Below are positions 35,756 to 43,008 of a DNA stretch of 51,864 nt, piece after piece. The notes below the pieces were generated by a model. It was not told where the DNA came from and ran no database searches. It saw only the letters and a program-made list of their open reading frames with translations. Source of the stretch: Streptomyces soli (lineage in GTDB: Bacteria > Actinomycetota > Actinomycetes > Streptomycetales > Streptomycetaceae); contig NZ_RJVR01000176.1 in assembly GCF_003999195.1 (NCBI RefSeq), positions 1 to 51,864 of the forward strand. Direction: 5' to 3'. A program made the position numbers and the translations under genes. How positions within the stretch are numbered: position 1 is the first letter of the stretch; each line of letters begins with the position of its first letter.

Positions 35756-36441
35756 CGGACGAACCTCTGGTCCGGTGGGGCTGGATCGGCAGCCACCTCG
35801 CGTATCTGCGCGACCTCACCCTCGACCACGCCGTGATCGCTCTCGTCCCGGTGCTGATCGCCCTGGTGATCGCGGTGCCGCTGGGGCTGCTCTGCACGCG
35901 CTTCCCGAGGCTCTACCAGCCGGTCGCCCTCGTCTTCAACGTGGTGTACGCGCTGCCCGGCGTCGCGGTGTTCGTGGTGCTGATCCCGTACACCGGACTG
36001 GCCACCCGCACCACGGTCATGATCCCGCTCACCTGCTACGCCCTGGCGGTCCTGGTGCCGGCCACGGTGGACGGGCTGCGCGCGGTCCCCGAGGCGCTGC
36101 GGCAGTCGGCGACCGCGATGGGCTACGGCCCCTGGCGCCGGCTCGCCGCGGTGGAACTCCCCGCCGCCGTCTCGTACGTGGTCGCCGGGCTGCGGGTGGC
36201 GGCGGTGTCGAGCATCTCGCTTGCGGCGGTGGGCGCGCTGATCGGGCGGGGCGGCCTCGGCTACCTCTTCATCGACGGCTTCCAGCGCACGTTCCCGACC
36301 CCTATCGTGGCCGGCATCGTACTGGTCGCCGCGCTGGCCCTGGTCACCGATCTGGCCCTCGTACTCGCCCTGCGGCTGCTCGCGCCCTGGGCCGCGCATG
36401 AGCGCCGGGCCACCCGCCGGCAACGAGGAGCGACCCAGTGA
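35752..36441 (+). CDS. Osmoprotectant ABC transporter permease 1 (OpuCB-like)
   Basis: The 229-residue protein has five to six membrane helices and the binding-protein-dependent permease EAA-type loop (EALRQSATAMGYGPWRRLAAV), followed by SISLAAVGALIGRGGLGYLF. It forms the pore with the second permease. It overlaps both neighbours by 4 bp, so the four transporter genes are translationally coupled. Confidence 0.9.
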   Translation: MTDEPLVRWGWIGSHLAYLRDLTLDHAVIALVPVLIALVIAVPLGLLCTRFPRLYQPVALVFNVVYALPGVAVFVVLIPYTGLATRTTVMIPLTCYALAVLVPATVDGLRAVPEALRQSATAMGYGPWRRLAAVELPAAVSYVVAGLRVAAVSSISLAAVGALIGRGGLGYLFIDGFQRTFPTPIVAGIVLVAALALVTDLALVLALRLLAPWAAHERRATRRQRGATQ

Positions 36442-37133
36442 ACTGGCTCGACTGGATCAGTGCGTTCGTCAACGACCCTGCCCACCGCAGCGGCCCGGAC
36501 TCGATCGTCCACCGGGTCGGCGAGCATCTGGCCTTCACCGGCGAAGCGCTGCTGTGGGCAAGCCTGCTGGCGATCCCGGCCGGGCTGCTGATCGGCTACA
36601 CCGGGCGCGGCGCCTTCGCCGTGACCGCGCTGGCCGGCACCGCCCGCGCCCTGCCCACCCTCGGCCTGGTCACGCTCGCCGTGCTGCTGGCCAAAATCAG
36701 CGACCTGACGGTCCTCATCCCGCTGGTCGCGCTCGCCGCGCCGTCCCTGCTGGTGGCCGCCGCCGAGGGGGTGCGCGGTACCGATCCGCAGGTCCGGGAC
36801 GCCGCGCTGGGTACGGGTCTGACGCATCGTCAAGTCCTGTTCAGGGTCTGCCTCCCGGCCGCTCTCCCGACGCTGCTGGCCGGCCTGCGCACGGCGACCG
36901 TCCAGGTGATCGCGACGGCCACGGTCGCCGCGTACGTCGGTCTCGGCGGCCTCGGCCGCTATGTGATCGACGGCCTCGCCACGAAGAACTACCCGACCAC
37001 GGTGGGCGGCGCCCTGCTGGTCGTCCTGCTCGCCGTGGGCGCCCAACTGCTGTTCGCCCCGCTGATCCGCTACTCGCTGCCGCCAGGTGCGCGCGCGCAG
37101 CGCCGATCCCTCACCCCGAAGGAATCCCTGTGA
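36438..37133 (+). CDS. Osmoprotectant ABC transporter permease 2 (OpuCD-like)
   Basis: The 231-residue permease is a homologue of the preceding gene, with membrane helices around LLWASLLAIPAGLLIGYTG and an EAA loop (DPQVRDAALGTGLTHRQVLF), then VAAYVGLGGLGRYV. It starts at GTG 36438 within the previous stop and ends overlapping the substrate-binding protein start. Confidence 0.9.
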   Translation: MNWLDWISAFVNDPAHRSGPDSIVHRVGEHLAFTGEALLWASLLAIPAGLLIGYTGRGAFAVTALAGTARALPTLGLVTLAVLLAKISDLTVLIPLVALAAPSLLVAAAEGVRGTDPQVRDAALGTGLTHRQVLFRVCLPAALPTLLAGLRTATVQVIATATVAAYVGLGGLGRYVIDGLATKNYPTTVGGALLVVLLAVGAQLLFAPLIRYSLPPGARAQRRSLTPKESL

Positions 37134-38044
37134 CGAAGAACCTGCTCGCCAGACCGTCCGCGGCCGTCACGCTGGCCACCCTCGTCCTGGGCGCGACCGC
37201 GTGCGGCGGCTCCGGCAGCGATCCGCTCGCGAACAGTTCGAAATCCTCCGGCGGCGGTGGGACCGTAACAGTCGGCTCCGCGAACTTCCCCGAGAACGTG
37301 CTGCTCGCCTCGATCTACTCGCAGGCCCTCCAGGCCAAGGGCATCAAGGTCACGGAGAAGTTCAACATCGGCAGCCGCGAGGTGATCTACGGGCAGGTCA
37401 AGAGCGGCAGTCTGACCGTGCTGCCCGAGTACAACGGCTCCCTGCTGACCTACCTGAAGGCGAAAGCCGCGTCGAGCGACGAGGCGGCGGTGAACGCGGC
37501 CCTCGCCAAGGCGCTGCCCTCCTCGCTCACCCTCCTGGACTCCTCTGCGGCCGAGGACAAGGACTCGCTCACCGTCAGCAAGGCGGTCGCCGACAAGTAC
37601 AACCTGAAGAGCATCCCCGACCTCAAGGGCCACGCGGCCGACTTCGTTGTCGGCGGCCCGCCGGAGTTCAAGACGCGCGACGAGCAGCTCTTCAAGGATG
37701 TCTACGGGCTGACCTTCAAGGAGTGGAAGGCCACCTCGGACGCCACCGCCAACGCCCTCAAGGACGGCACCGTCCAGGTCGGCGACATCTACACCACCGA
37801 CCCGCGGATCATCTCCTTGAATCTGGTCTCCCTCGAGGACCCGAAGCACCTCTTCGACGTCCAGAACGTGACCCCGCTGGTCCACAAGGGCGACCTCAGC
37901 GACAAGGGCGTCGCCGCGCTCAACGCCGTATCCGCCAAACTGGACACTGCCGGGCTGGTTCAGCTGATGAAGCGGGTCGGCACGGACAAGGAGGACCCGG
38001 CGGTCGTGGCGAAGGACTGGCTGTCCTCCAACGGCCTGGCTTGA
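37130..38044 (+). CDS. Osmoprotectant ABC transporter substrate-binding lipoprotein (ProX/OpuCC-like)
   Basis: The 304-residue lipoprotein has a signal with lipobox LGATAC (Cys at about 24), a Ser/Gly linker and a mature domain beginning VTVGSANFPENVLLASIY. That is the opening of QAT-family binding proteins, and LPEYNGSLLTYL and DPRIISLNLVSLEDP follow. The ligands are quaternary ammonium compounds such as glycine betaine or choline; which one cannot be told. It lies in the same operon as the two permeases and the ATPase. Confidence 0.92.
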   Translation: MTKNLLARPSAAVTLATLVLGATACGGSGSDPLANSSKSSGGGGTVTVGSANFPENVLLASIYSQALQAKGIKVTEKFNIGSREVIYGQVKSGSLTVLPEYNGSLLTYLKAKAASSDEAAVNAALAKALPSSLTLLDSSAAEDKDSLTVSKAVADKYNLKSIPDLKGHAADFVVGGPPEFKTRDEQLFKDVYGLTFKEWKATSDATANALKDGTVQVGDIYTTDPRIISLNLVSLEDPKHLFDVQNVTPLVHKGDLSDKGVAALNAVSAKLDTAGLVQLMKRVGTDKEDPAVVAKDWLSSNGLA

Positions 38045-38070
38045 GCAGCACCCCGTACGGAGGAGTCGTC

Positions 38071-39246
38071 GTGAGCGTCGTCGCCGCCTTTCCCCTCGGC
38101 GCGGCGACGACGCTCGCCGAACTCACCCGTGACCCGCACCCCCGGCTGGCCCTGCTGCGCACGCACGAACCCGTCTCCTGGCTCCCCGAGCTGGGTGGCT
38201 GGCTGGTCACCCGGCGCGATCTGGCGCTGAAGGTGATGCGGGACCCCGAGGCCTTCACGGTGGACGACCCCCGGTTCTCCACCGCGCAGGTCGTCGGCCC
38301 CAGCATGCTCTCCCTGGACGGCGCCGAACACGCCCGCCACCGCGCGCCGTTCACCGCCCCTTTCAGGCCCCGGGACGTTCACACCGGCTTCGCCGCCCTC
38401 ATCGAGCAGGAGGCCGACCGCCTGCTCGCGCCCCTGGAGGCGGCCGGCGCCGCCGAACTGCGCCGGGACTTCGCCGGCCCGCTCGCCGCCGCCGTCATGG
38501 CGGAGGCCCTCGGTCTGGAGGGGACCGCCGAGGACCTGCTCACCTGGTACGACGCCATCGTCCGGGCGGTTTCGGAGCTCACGGAGGGACGCGACCCGGG
38601 ACCGGGCGGCGCTCAGGCCTACGCGGAGCTGAAGGCGGCCGTGGCGCGGACCGTCGCCGGAGGCCCTTCGCTCCTGGCTGAAGCGGCGGGCTCGGGCTCC
38701 CTCAGCCCCGCCGAGGTGGTGTCCAACGCGGCGGTGCTGATGTTCGGCGGCCTGGAGACCACCGAGGCGATGATCACCAACGCCCTGTTGCACCTCCTGG
38801 CCCACCCGGACCAACTCGCCCTCGTACGCGCCGATCCCGGGCTCCTCGACGCCGCGATCGAGGAGTCCCTGCGCCTCGAACCCGGCGCGGCCGTCGTCGA
38901 CCGCTACGCCACCCGCGACCTCACCCTCGGCCCGGCCGCCCACATCCGCGCCGGCGACCTCGTCACCGTCTCCCTGGCCGGCGCCAACCGCGACCCGGCC
39001 TTCTTCACCGACCCCGACCGCTTCGACATCCGCCGCCACAACGCCCGCCTCCACCTGGCCTTCGCCCACGGCCCCCACCACTGCGTCGCCGCCCACCTCG
39101 CCCGCCTCGAGACCCGCGTCGCCCTCCACCGCCTCCTCCACCGCCTCCCCGCCCCTCACCTCGACCCCGCCCACCCCACCGCCCCCCAGGGCCTGGTCTT
39201 CCGCAAGCCGCTCTCCCTGCGTGTCCGCTGGGGGACCGTACGGTGA
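38071..39246 (+). CDS. Cytochrome P450
   Basis: The 391-residue soluble P450 has the heme-binding loop FAHGPHHCVAAHLARLE (Cys ligand), the ExxR motif in EESLRLEP and an I-helix LMFGGLETTEAM with Glu-Thr-Thr in place of the usual Asp/Glu-Thr-Thr. The start GTG 38071 has GGAGGA nine bases upstream. It begins 26 bp after the binding-protein gene, so it is probably co-transcribed with the osmoprotectant transporter. No ferredoxin or reductase gene lies nearby, so it must use shared partners. The substrate is unknown. Confidence 0.9.
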   Translation: MSVVAAFPLGAATTLAELTRDPHPRLALLRTHEPVSWLPELGGWLVTRRDLALKVMRDPEAFTVDDPRFSTAQVVGPSMLSLDGAEHARHRAPFTAPFRPRDVHTGFAALIEQEADRLLAPLEAAGAAELRRDFAGPLAAAVMAEALGLEGTAEDLLTWYDAIVRAVSELTEGRDPGPGGAQAYAELKAAVARTVAGGPSLLAEAAGSGSLSPAEVVSNAAVLMFGGLETTEAMITNALLHLLAHPDQLALVRADPGLLDAAIEESLRLEPGAAVVDRYATRDLTLGPAAHIRAGDLVTVSLAGANRDPAFFTDPDRFDIRRHNARLHLAFAHGPHHCVAAHLARLETRVALHRLLHRLPAPHLDPAHPTAPQGLVFRKPLSLRVRWGTVR

Positions 39247-39264
39247 CCGGCCCCCCCCGGGGGG

Positions 39265-39627
39265 GTGTCGTGGGGCGAGGCCGCACGGATGCTGGCGCGC
39301 TGCTGGGCAGTCCTGGGCTTGGCGTACGCCGTGCTGAGTGTGGTGGGCGAGTCGACGTTTGCGCTGTTCGGGCCGGTCGTGATGATGCTGACCCAGTGGG
39401 CCATGGCCCGGCACCCGCACTGGGTTGCGGCGGGCATGGCGACGGTCGTCGGGATCGTTGTCGGCGGAGTGACGGTCGACGGTCTGCGGCCGCATCTGGA
39501 CCGGCTGGTGGCGGACACGCTGTCGGTGGCGGTGGCCGTGCTGTTCTCCCTGGTCGTCTTCACGCTCGCCTCGCGGACGAGGGCCGGGGCCGGTCGACGC
39601 AATGGGATGGGCCGCTGGTCGGAGTAG
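39265..39627 (+). CDS. Small membrane protein, unknown function
   Basis: The 120-residue protein has three to four hydrophobic segments (CWAVLGLAYAVLSVVG, ALFGPVVMMLTQWAM, WVAAGMATVVGIVVGGV and SVAVAVLFSLVVFTLA) and a short basic tail. I do not recognise the family. It starts at a GTG directly behind a G-run, 18 bp after the P450 stop, and leads into the NfeD-like/SPFH pair. Confidence 0.6.
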   Translation: MSWGEAARMLARCWAVLGLAYAVLSVVGESTFALFGPVVMMLTQWAMARHPHWVAAGMATVVGIVVGGVTVDGLRPHLDRLVADTLSVAVAVLFSLVVFTLASRTRAGAGRRNGMGRWSE

Positions 39628-39678
39628 CGTTAAGGTCTGAGTTTCGGGGTCGTACTGATAACGAGGGGGCGGCCGGGG

Positions 39679-39930
39679 ATGGCGCCGGACGAGGCCGTGG
39701 TCGGCTGTACCGGGGTGGTGATCGTCGGGACCCGCGGATCCGCCGGTCCTGGTGAGATCCTGGTGAGTATCCGGGGTGGTTCGGAGGCGTTTCTGGCCTG
39801 GTCGGAGCGGCCTCTGCCGAAGGGGGCGCCGGTGTTGGTGGTCGAGTCCCGGGGCGAGCGCCAGGTCGATGTCATCGAGTGGGCAGATCCGTTGGACGCG
39901 TTGGCCGGCGATGCCGGCGACGCCGGTTGA
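39679..39930 (+). CDS. NfeD-like OB-fold protein, partner of the SPFH protein
   Basis: The 83-residue protein is a single small beta-barrel (GCTGVVIVGTRGSAGPGEIL, then KGAPVLVVESRGERQVDVIE), like the soluble C-terminal domain of NfeD proteins. NfeD and SPFH/flotillin genes are usually paired; here the next gene starts 12 bp later. The membrane domain of full NfeD is missing, which is common in actinobacteria. Confidence 0.65.
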   Translation: MAPDEAVVGCTGVVIVGTRGSAGPGEILVSIRGGSEAFLAWSERPLPKGAPVLVVESRGERQVDVIEWADPLDALAGDAGDAG

Positions 39931-39941
39931 GGAGACTGAGG

Positions 39942-41093
39942 ATGTTCGGTTACCGCGTTCCCGCGCCTGATGAGGCGATGCTGATCTCGGGTGGCAGGCG
40001 TGGACTGCAGGGTGCGCCGTTCCGCGTGGTGACCGGCCACGGGAAGTTCGTCCTGCCGATATTCCGCAAGACCCGCTTTCTGACGCTCGCGATGTGCGAG
40101 GCGGAGGTCGATGAGACGTGCGTGACCCGGCAGGGCATCGTGCTGACGGTGCGGGCGGTGATCGCGTTCAAGGTGGGGAATGACACCGAGAGCATCGTCA
40201 ACGCGGGCCAGCGATTCCTGTCCGACCAGGACCAGATGTCGGTGCTGACCGGGCGGATCTTCGCGGGGCATCTGCGCTCGATCATCGGTTCGATGACGGT
40301 CGAGGAGATCGTCACCGAGCGGCAGAAGCTCGCCACTGAGGTGCTGGAGACCTCGAAGACCGAGATGGCGAAGATCGGTCTGATCGTGGACTCGCTGCAG
40401 ATCCAGTCGATCGACGACGGGGAGACCGGCTACATCGCCGCGATGGCGGCCCCGCATAAGGCGGCCATCCAACGGCAGGCCCAGATCGCGCAGGCGCAGG
40501 CCACCCAGCTGTCGGTCGAGGCCGAGCAGGTGGCGGCGCGGAACCAGGCGGAGTACGCCCGGCAAACCGCGGTGGTGAAGGCGCAGTACTCGGCGGAGGT
40601 GGAACGGGCGCAGGCGGAGGCCGCGCAGGCCGGGCCGCTGGCCCAGGCGCACGCCCAGCAGGAGGTGCTGGCGGCGCAGACGGAGCTGGCACAGCGGGCG
40701 GCTGAGCTGCGGCAGCAGCAGCTGGTGGCGGAGGTCGTGAAGCCCGCCGAGGCGGAGGCGGAGCGGATCAGGGTGCTGGCCCTGGCCGACGCCGAGCGGA
40801 TGAAGATCCAGGCGGAGGCGGCGGCTTCGTACGACCGGGTGGCGCTGGACCGGATGCTGATCGACCAGCTCCCGCTGATCGTCAAGGAGGCGGCGGGCGG
40901 CCTCGCGGGCGCCAACGTCAACGTGCTCAACGGCGCTGACGGGCTGGGCGAGATCGCGGCGGGCCTGGTCGGCCAGGGCCTGACGATCCTGGACTCGGTC
41001 AGGCAGAACCTGGGCTCGCCGCAGAGCCGTGCGGCGGACAAGGACGGGGACCCGAACGGCCGGGCGTCCGGCGGACCGATCGAGATCCAGTAG
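39942..41093 (+). CDS. SPFH/band 7 (flotillin-like) protein
   Basis: The 383-residue protein has an SPFH domain (about 10-170; FRVVTGHGKFVLPIF, VDETCVTRQGIVLTVRAVIA), then a long Ala/Glu/Gln-rich coiled coil (about 180-290, QAQIAQAQATQLSVEAEQVA) and a C-terminal Gly/Ala domain. There is no membrane helix at the N-terminus, so it is a flotillin-like scaffold that associates with the membrane through its partner or lipid contacts. It forms a pair with the NfeD-like gene. ATG 39942 follows GGAGACTGAGG. Confidence 0.9.
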   Translation: MFGYRVPAPDEAMLISGGRRGLQGAPFRVVTGHGKFVLPIFRKTRFLTLAMCEAEVDETCVTRQGIVLTVRAVIAFKVGNDTESIVNAGQRFLSDQDQMSVLTGRIFAGHLRSIIGSMTVEEIVTERQKLATEVLETSKTEMAKIGLIVDSLQIQSIDDGETGYIAAMAAPHKAAIQRQAQIAQAQATQLSVEAEQVAARNQAEYARQTAVVKAQYSAEVERAQAEAAQAGPLAQAHAQQEVLAAQTELAQRAAELRQQQLVAEVVKPAEAEAERIRVLALADAERMKIQAEAAASYDRVALDRMLIDQLPLIVKEAAGGLAGANVNVLNGADGLGEIAAGLVGQGLTILDSVRQNLGSPQSRAADKDGDPNGRASGGPIEIQ

Positions 41094-41147
41094 CGGGGTC
41101 CCGGTAGCGGGGCTCCCAGCAGGGGGATCCCAATAGCGGGTTTACGC
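41094..41147. repeat. Imperfect tandem TAGCGGGG-TCCC units
   Basis: Three or four imperfect 15-17-bp units (TAGCGGGGTCCCGG, TAGCGGGGCTCCCAG, CAGGGGGATCCCAA, TAGCGGGTTTACG) fill the space between the SPFH stop and its terminator. Confidence 0.5.
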
Positions 41148-41179
41148 AAGGCCCCGGCCGCTGACCCGGCCGGGGCCTT
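41148..41179 (+). terminator. Terminator of the SPFH operon
   Basis: AAGGCCCCGGCCG pairs perfectly with CGGCCGGGGCCTT across a 6-nt loop, a 13-bp stem 55 bp after the SPFH stop. Confidence 0.8.
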
Positions 41180-41353
41180 CGTGCCGTTCTGTCCCGGTCT
41201 CGGCGCCCGGTCCGTAAAACTCCCGCCCAAGGCGAGGCAAAGGCCTTGGGCCGTGGCTGTCCGGCCGGGACAGGGCTCGGATACGTTCTGGCCATCGCTT
41301 AGCTCCATCACAGCGGATCCAGAGATCCACTGGGTCTACGCGTGTCAATTGGC

Positions 41354-41371
41354 ATGTCATGCCCATGACAT
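41354..41371. promoter_or_regulatory. Perfect 18-bp palindrome ATGTCATG-CC-CATGACAT
   Basis: Two 8-bp arms with a 2-bp spacer lie 125 bp before the 24-aa ORF start and 320 bp before the lipoprotein start. The site is A/T-rich relative to its surroundings (TCAATTGG precedes it), so it may overlap a promoter and act as an operator for a dimeric repressor. Confidence 0.5.
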
Positions 41372-41495
41372 CAGCCCATGTTCAACCGAGGAACCGCGCC
41401 CGCACCCGCCGAGAACCCCCACTTCCGGCTCTGGCACCGCGACCGGCCACACCCCGGCCCCGCGCTGCCGGCCTCGATCAGACGGAGGCGCAACC

Positions 41496-41570
41496 ATGCG
41501 TCGTGAACGCATCCGAACGCCCAGACCCAGCCTGCGCAAGGCCCTCACCGCCGCCCTGACCACCAGCTGA
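41496..41570 (+). CDS. Candidate 24-aa small basic protein
   Basis: A GGAGG seven bases before ATG 41496 leads to MRRERIRTPRPSLRKALTAA followed by LTTS and TGA. The peptide is basic at the front with an amphipathic Ala/Leu end. It lies in its own unit, with the SPFH terminator 316 bp upstream, a palindromic site between, and a strong terminator 17 bp downstream. That packaging argues for a real transcript; the peptide could be a small protein or a leader. No homologue is known to me. Confidence 0.45.
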   Translation: MRRERIRTPRPSLRKALTAALTTS

Positions 41571-41586
41571 CGCACCACCCCGCGCG

Positions 41587-41616
41587 GGCCCCGGCCGTCT
41601 CCCCACGGCCGGGGCC
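41587..41616 (+). terminator. Terminator after the 24-aa ORF
   Basis: GGCCCCGGCCGT pairs with ACGGCCGGGGCC (12 bp, 6-nt loop). It is nearly the same hairpin as the SPFH terminator. Confidence 0.75.
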
Positions 41617-41673
41617 TTCGTCTGTGGATCCTGATGCGGGTGTGGCACGTCAAACCGGAAAGGAGGCCCACCC

Positions 41674-42180
41674 ATGCGCCGTACGACCCCCCACGCGACC
41701 CCTCACCTCACCATCCGCCGCGTCCCGCTCGCCGCCCTCGCAGCGTCCGTGCTCCTGCTGGCAGGCTGCGGCTCACAGACCGTCGGCTCCTCCGCCGGCA
41801 CCGCGCCGTCGCCGCCGGCCTCGTCCTCGGCCTCGCCGTCCGGCACGAACAGCGGCGGCGGATGCTCGGCCGAAGTGACCCTCGCCGCTGACGACAACGG
41901 CCGTACGGTGTGCGTGACCTCGGGCGGAACGATTCGGCTGACCCTGGACGGGACCACCTCACGCCCCTGGGCGGCCGTCGAGGCCACCGGCAGCGCGCTC
42001 GAAGCCACCAACGCGGGCATCACCGTCGCGCCCGGCGACGCCGCCTCGGCCTTCCACGCGGTGGCCGCCGGCACGGCGCAGCTCAGCTCCACCCGGCCAC
42101 TGTGCGCGCAGGCGCCGGGCAAGGTGTCCTGCAAGGGCCTCCAGCTGTGGACCGCCCATGTCACCGTTCGTGCGAGTTGA
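41674..42180 (+). CDS. Putative secreted lipoprotein, paralogue of 24342-24824
   Basis: The 168-residue protein has an Arg-containing signal (RVPLAALAASVLLLAGC lipobox, Cys at about 32), a Ser/Pro/Gly linker and a domain with GGGCSAEVTLAADDNGRTVC and RPLCAQAPGKVSC. The pattern of a Cys after the linker, a VCV strand about 15 residues later, an R-x-W motif and a late Cys matches the lipoprotein at 24342-24824. A strong AAAGGAGG precedes ATG 41674. The function is not recognised. Confidence 0.78.
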   Translation: MRRTTPHATPHLTIRRVPLAALAASVLLLAGCGSQTVGSSAGTAPSPPASSSASPSGTNSGGGCSAEVTLAADDNGRTVCVTSGGTIRLTLDGTTSRPWAAVEATGSALEATNAGITVAPGDAASAFHAVAAGTAQLSSTRPLCAQAPGKVSCKGLQLWTAHVTVRAS

Positions 42181-42183
42181 CAC

Positions 42184-42225
42184 GCGACGGACCACCGGCG
42201 GGAAGCCCCGCCGGTGGTCCGTCGC
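42184..42225 (+). terminator. Strong terminator hairpin after the lipoprotein gene
   Basis: GCGACGGACCACCGGCGGG pairs perfectly with CCCGCCGGTGGTCCGTCGC, a 19-bp stem with a 4-nt loop just after the stop. Confidence 0.85.
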
Positions 42226-42249
42226 CTGCGCGGTTGAGCGCCTACGCTC

Positions 42250-42728
42250 CTACGACATCGCCGGGAGGCTGTAGACGTGGCCGGGCGTCACGATGCGGGT
42301 GATGGCCTGGGCGAGGAGGGTGCTCGGCTCGTACCCCCGGTACAAGGTGTCCGAGTTGGAGAGAATCACCAAGGTCGCCTCGCTCTGCGGCAGGTAGACG
42401 ACTGCGCTCTGGTAGCCGGGCAGTGAGCCGTTGTGCCCGATCCAGCCGTGGTTGTCGAAGACGCCGACGCCGTAGGCGGTGTCGGGGAAGCCGGTGGATC
42501 GGCGACGCCGAAGGAGCGGACGTACTGACCCTTCCCCGGAATCCAGAGCCCGATTGTGACCCCGGGCACTCCGGCCTGGCGCATCACGTCGCTGATCGCC
42601 TTGTCGAGCTTCTTGACGGCGGAGGGGCCCAGCTGCCGGTGTGCGGCGGTGGGCGCCGCTGCCACGGGGGCGGCGAGCGCTATGGACAGTGAGGTGGCGG
42701 CCAGTGCCGCTGCGATCCTGCGCTTCAT
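42250..42728 (-). pseudogene. Secreted serine hydrolase (class C beta-lactamase/D,D-peptidase-like) with central deletion
   Basis: The N-terminus is intact: MKRRIAAALAATSLSIALAA signal, then LDKAISDVMRQAGVPGVTIG and GKGQYVRSFGVAD. Immediately afterwards, in another frame, the DNA encodes the C-terminus: FPDTAYGVGVFDNHGWIGHN, GSLPGYQSAVVYLP and VILSNSDTLYRG. The roughly 230 residues between, including SxxK and YxN, are missing. Deletion plus frameshift makes it inactive. Confidence 0.75.
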
Positions 42729-42847
42729 GTCTGCGAACGTAGGTTGGGCGGATCACGGCGGCGACCGGTCAGCCCCTGCTTCCGGCCACTCGGGTGACTA
42801 CCGCCGAGTCGGCGGTGTCCGCCGCCGGCCCATTTCTTTCTGCGTCT

Positions 42848-42894
42848 CTCGCGCCGCTTCGCGGGCTTTGAGGTGCTGCGCCGACTTCCGGCCG
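42848..42894. repeat. Interspersed CGCTTCGCGGGC repeat, copy 1
   Basis: The stretch CTCGCGCCGCTTCGCGGGCT, then GGTGCTGCGCCGACTTCCGG, is about 80% identical to 50478-50527. It is a short unit of a type widespread in Streptomyces. It lies between the dead serine hydrolase and the phospholipase gene. Confidence 0.6.
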
Positions 42895-43008
42895 TCCTGC
42901 CCGGGTACCGTCTACTCTCCGACACCGCTGGGCGGCTGCCGGTAACGTCTTCGGAAGTTTGCCTTGTCGCTGTGGGGAGTTTGCGTACTCCTGGTGACAC
43001 TGAGGCCC

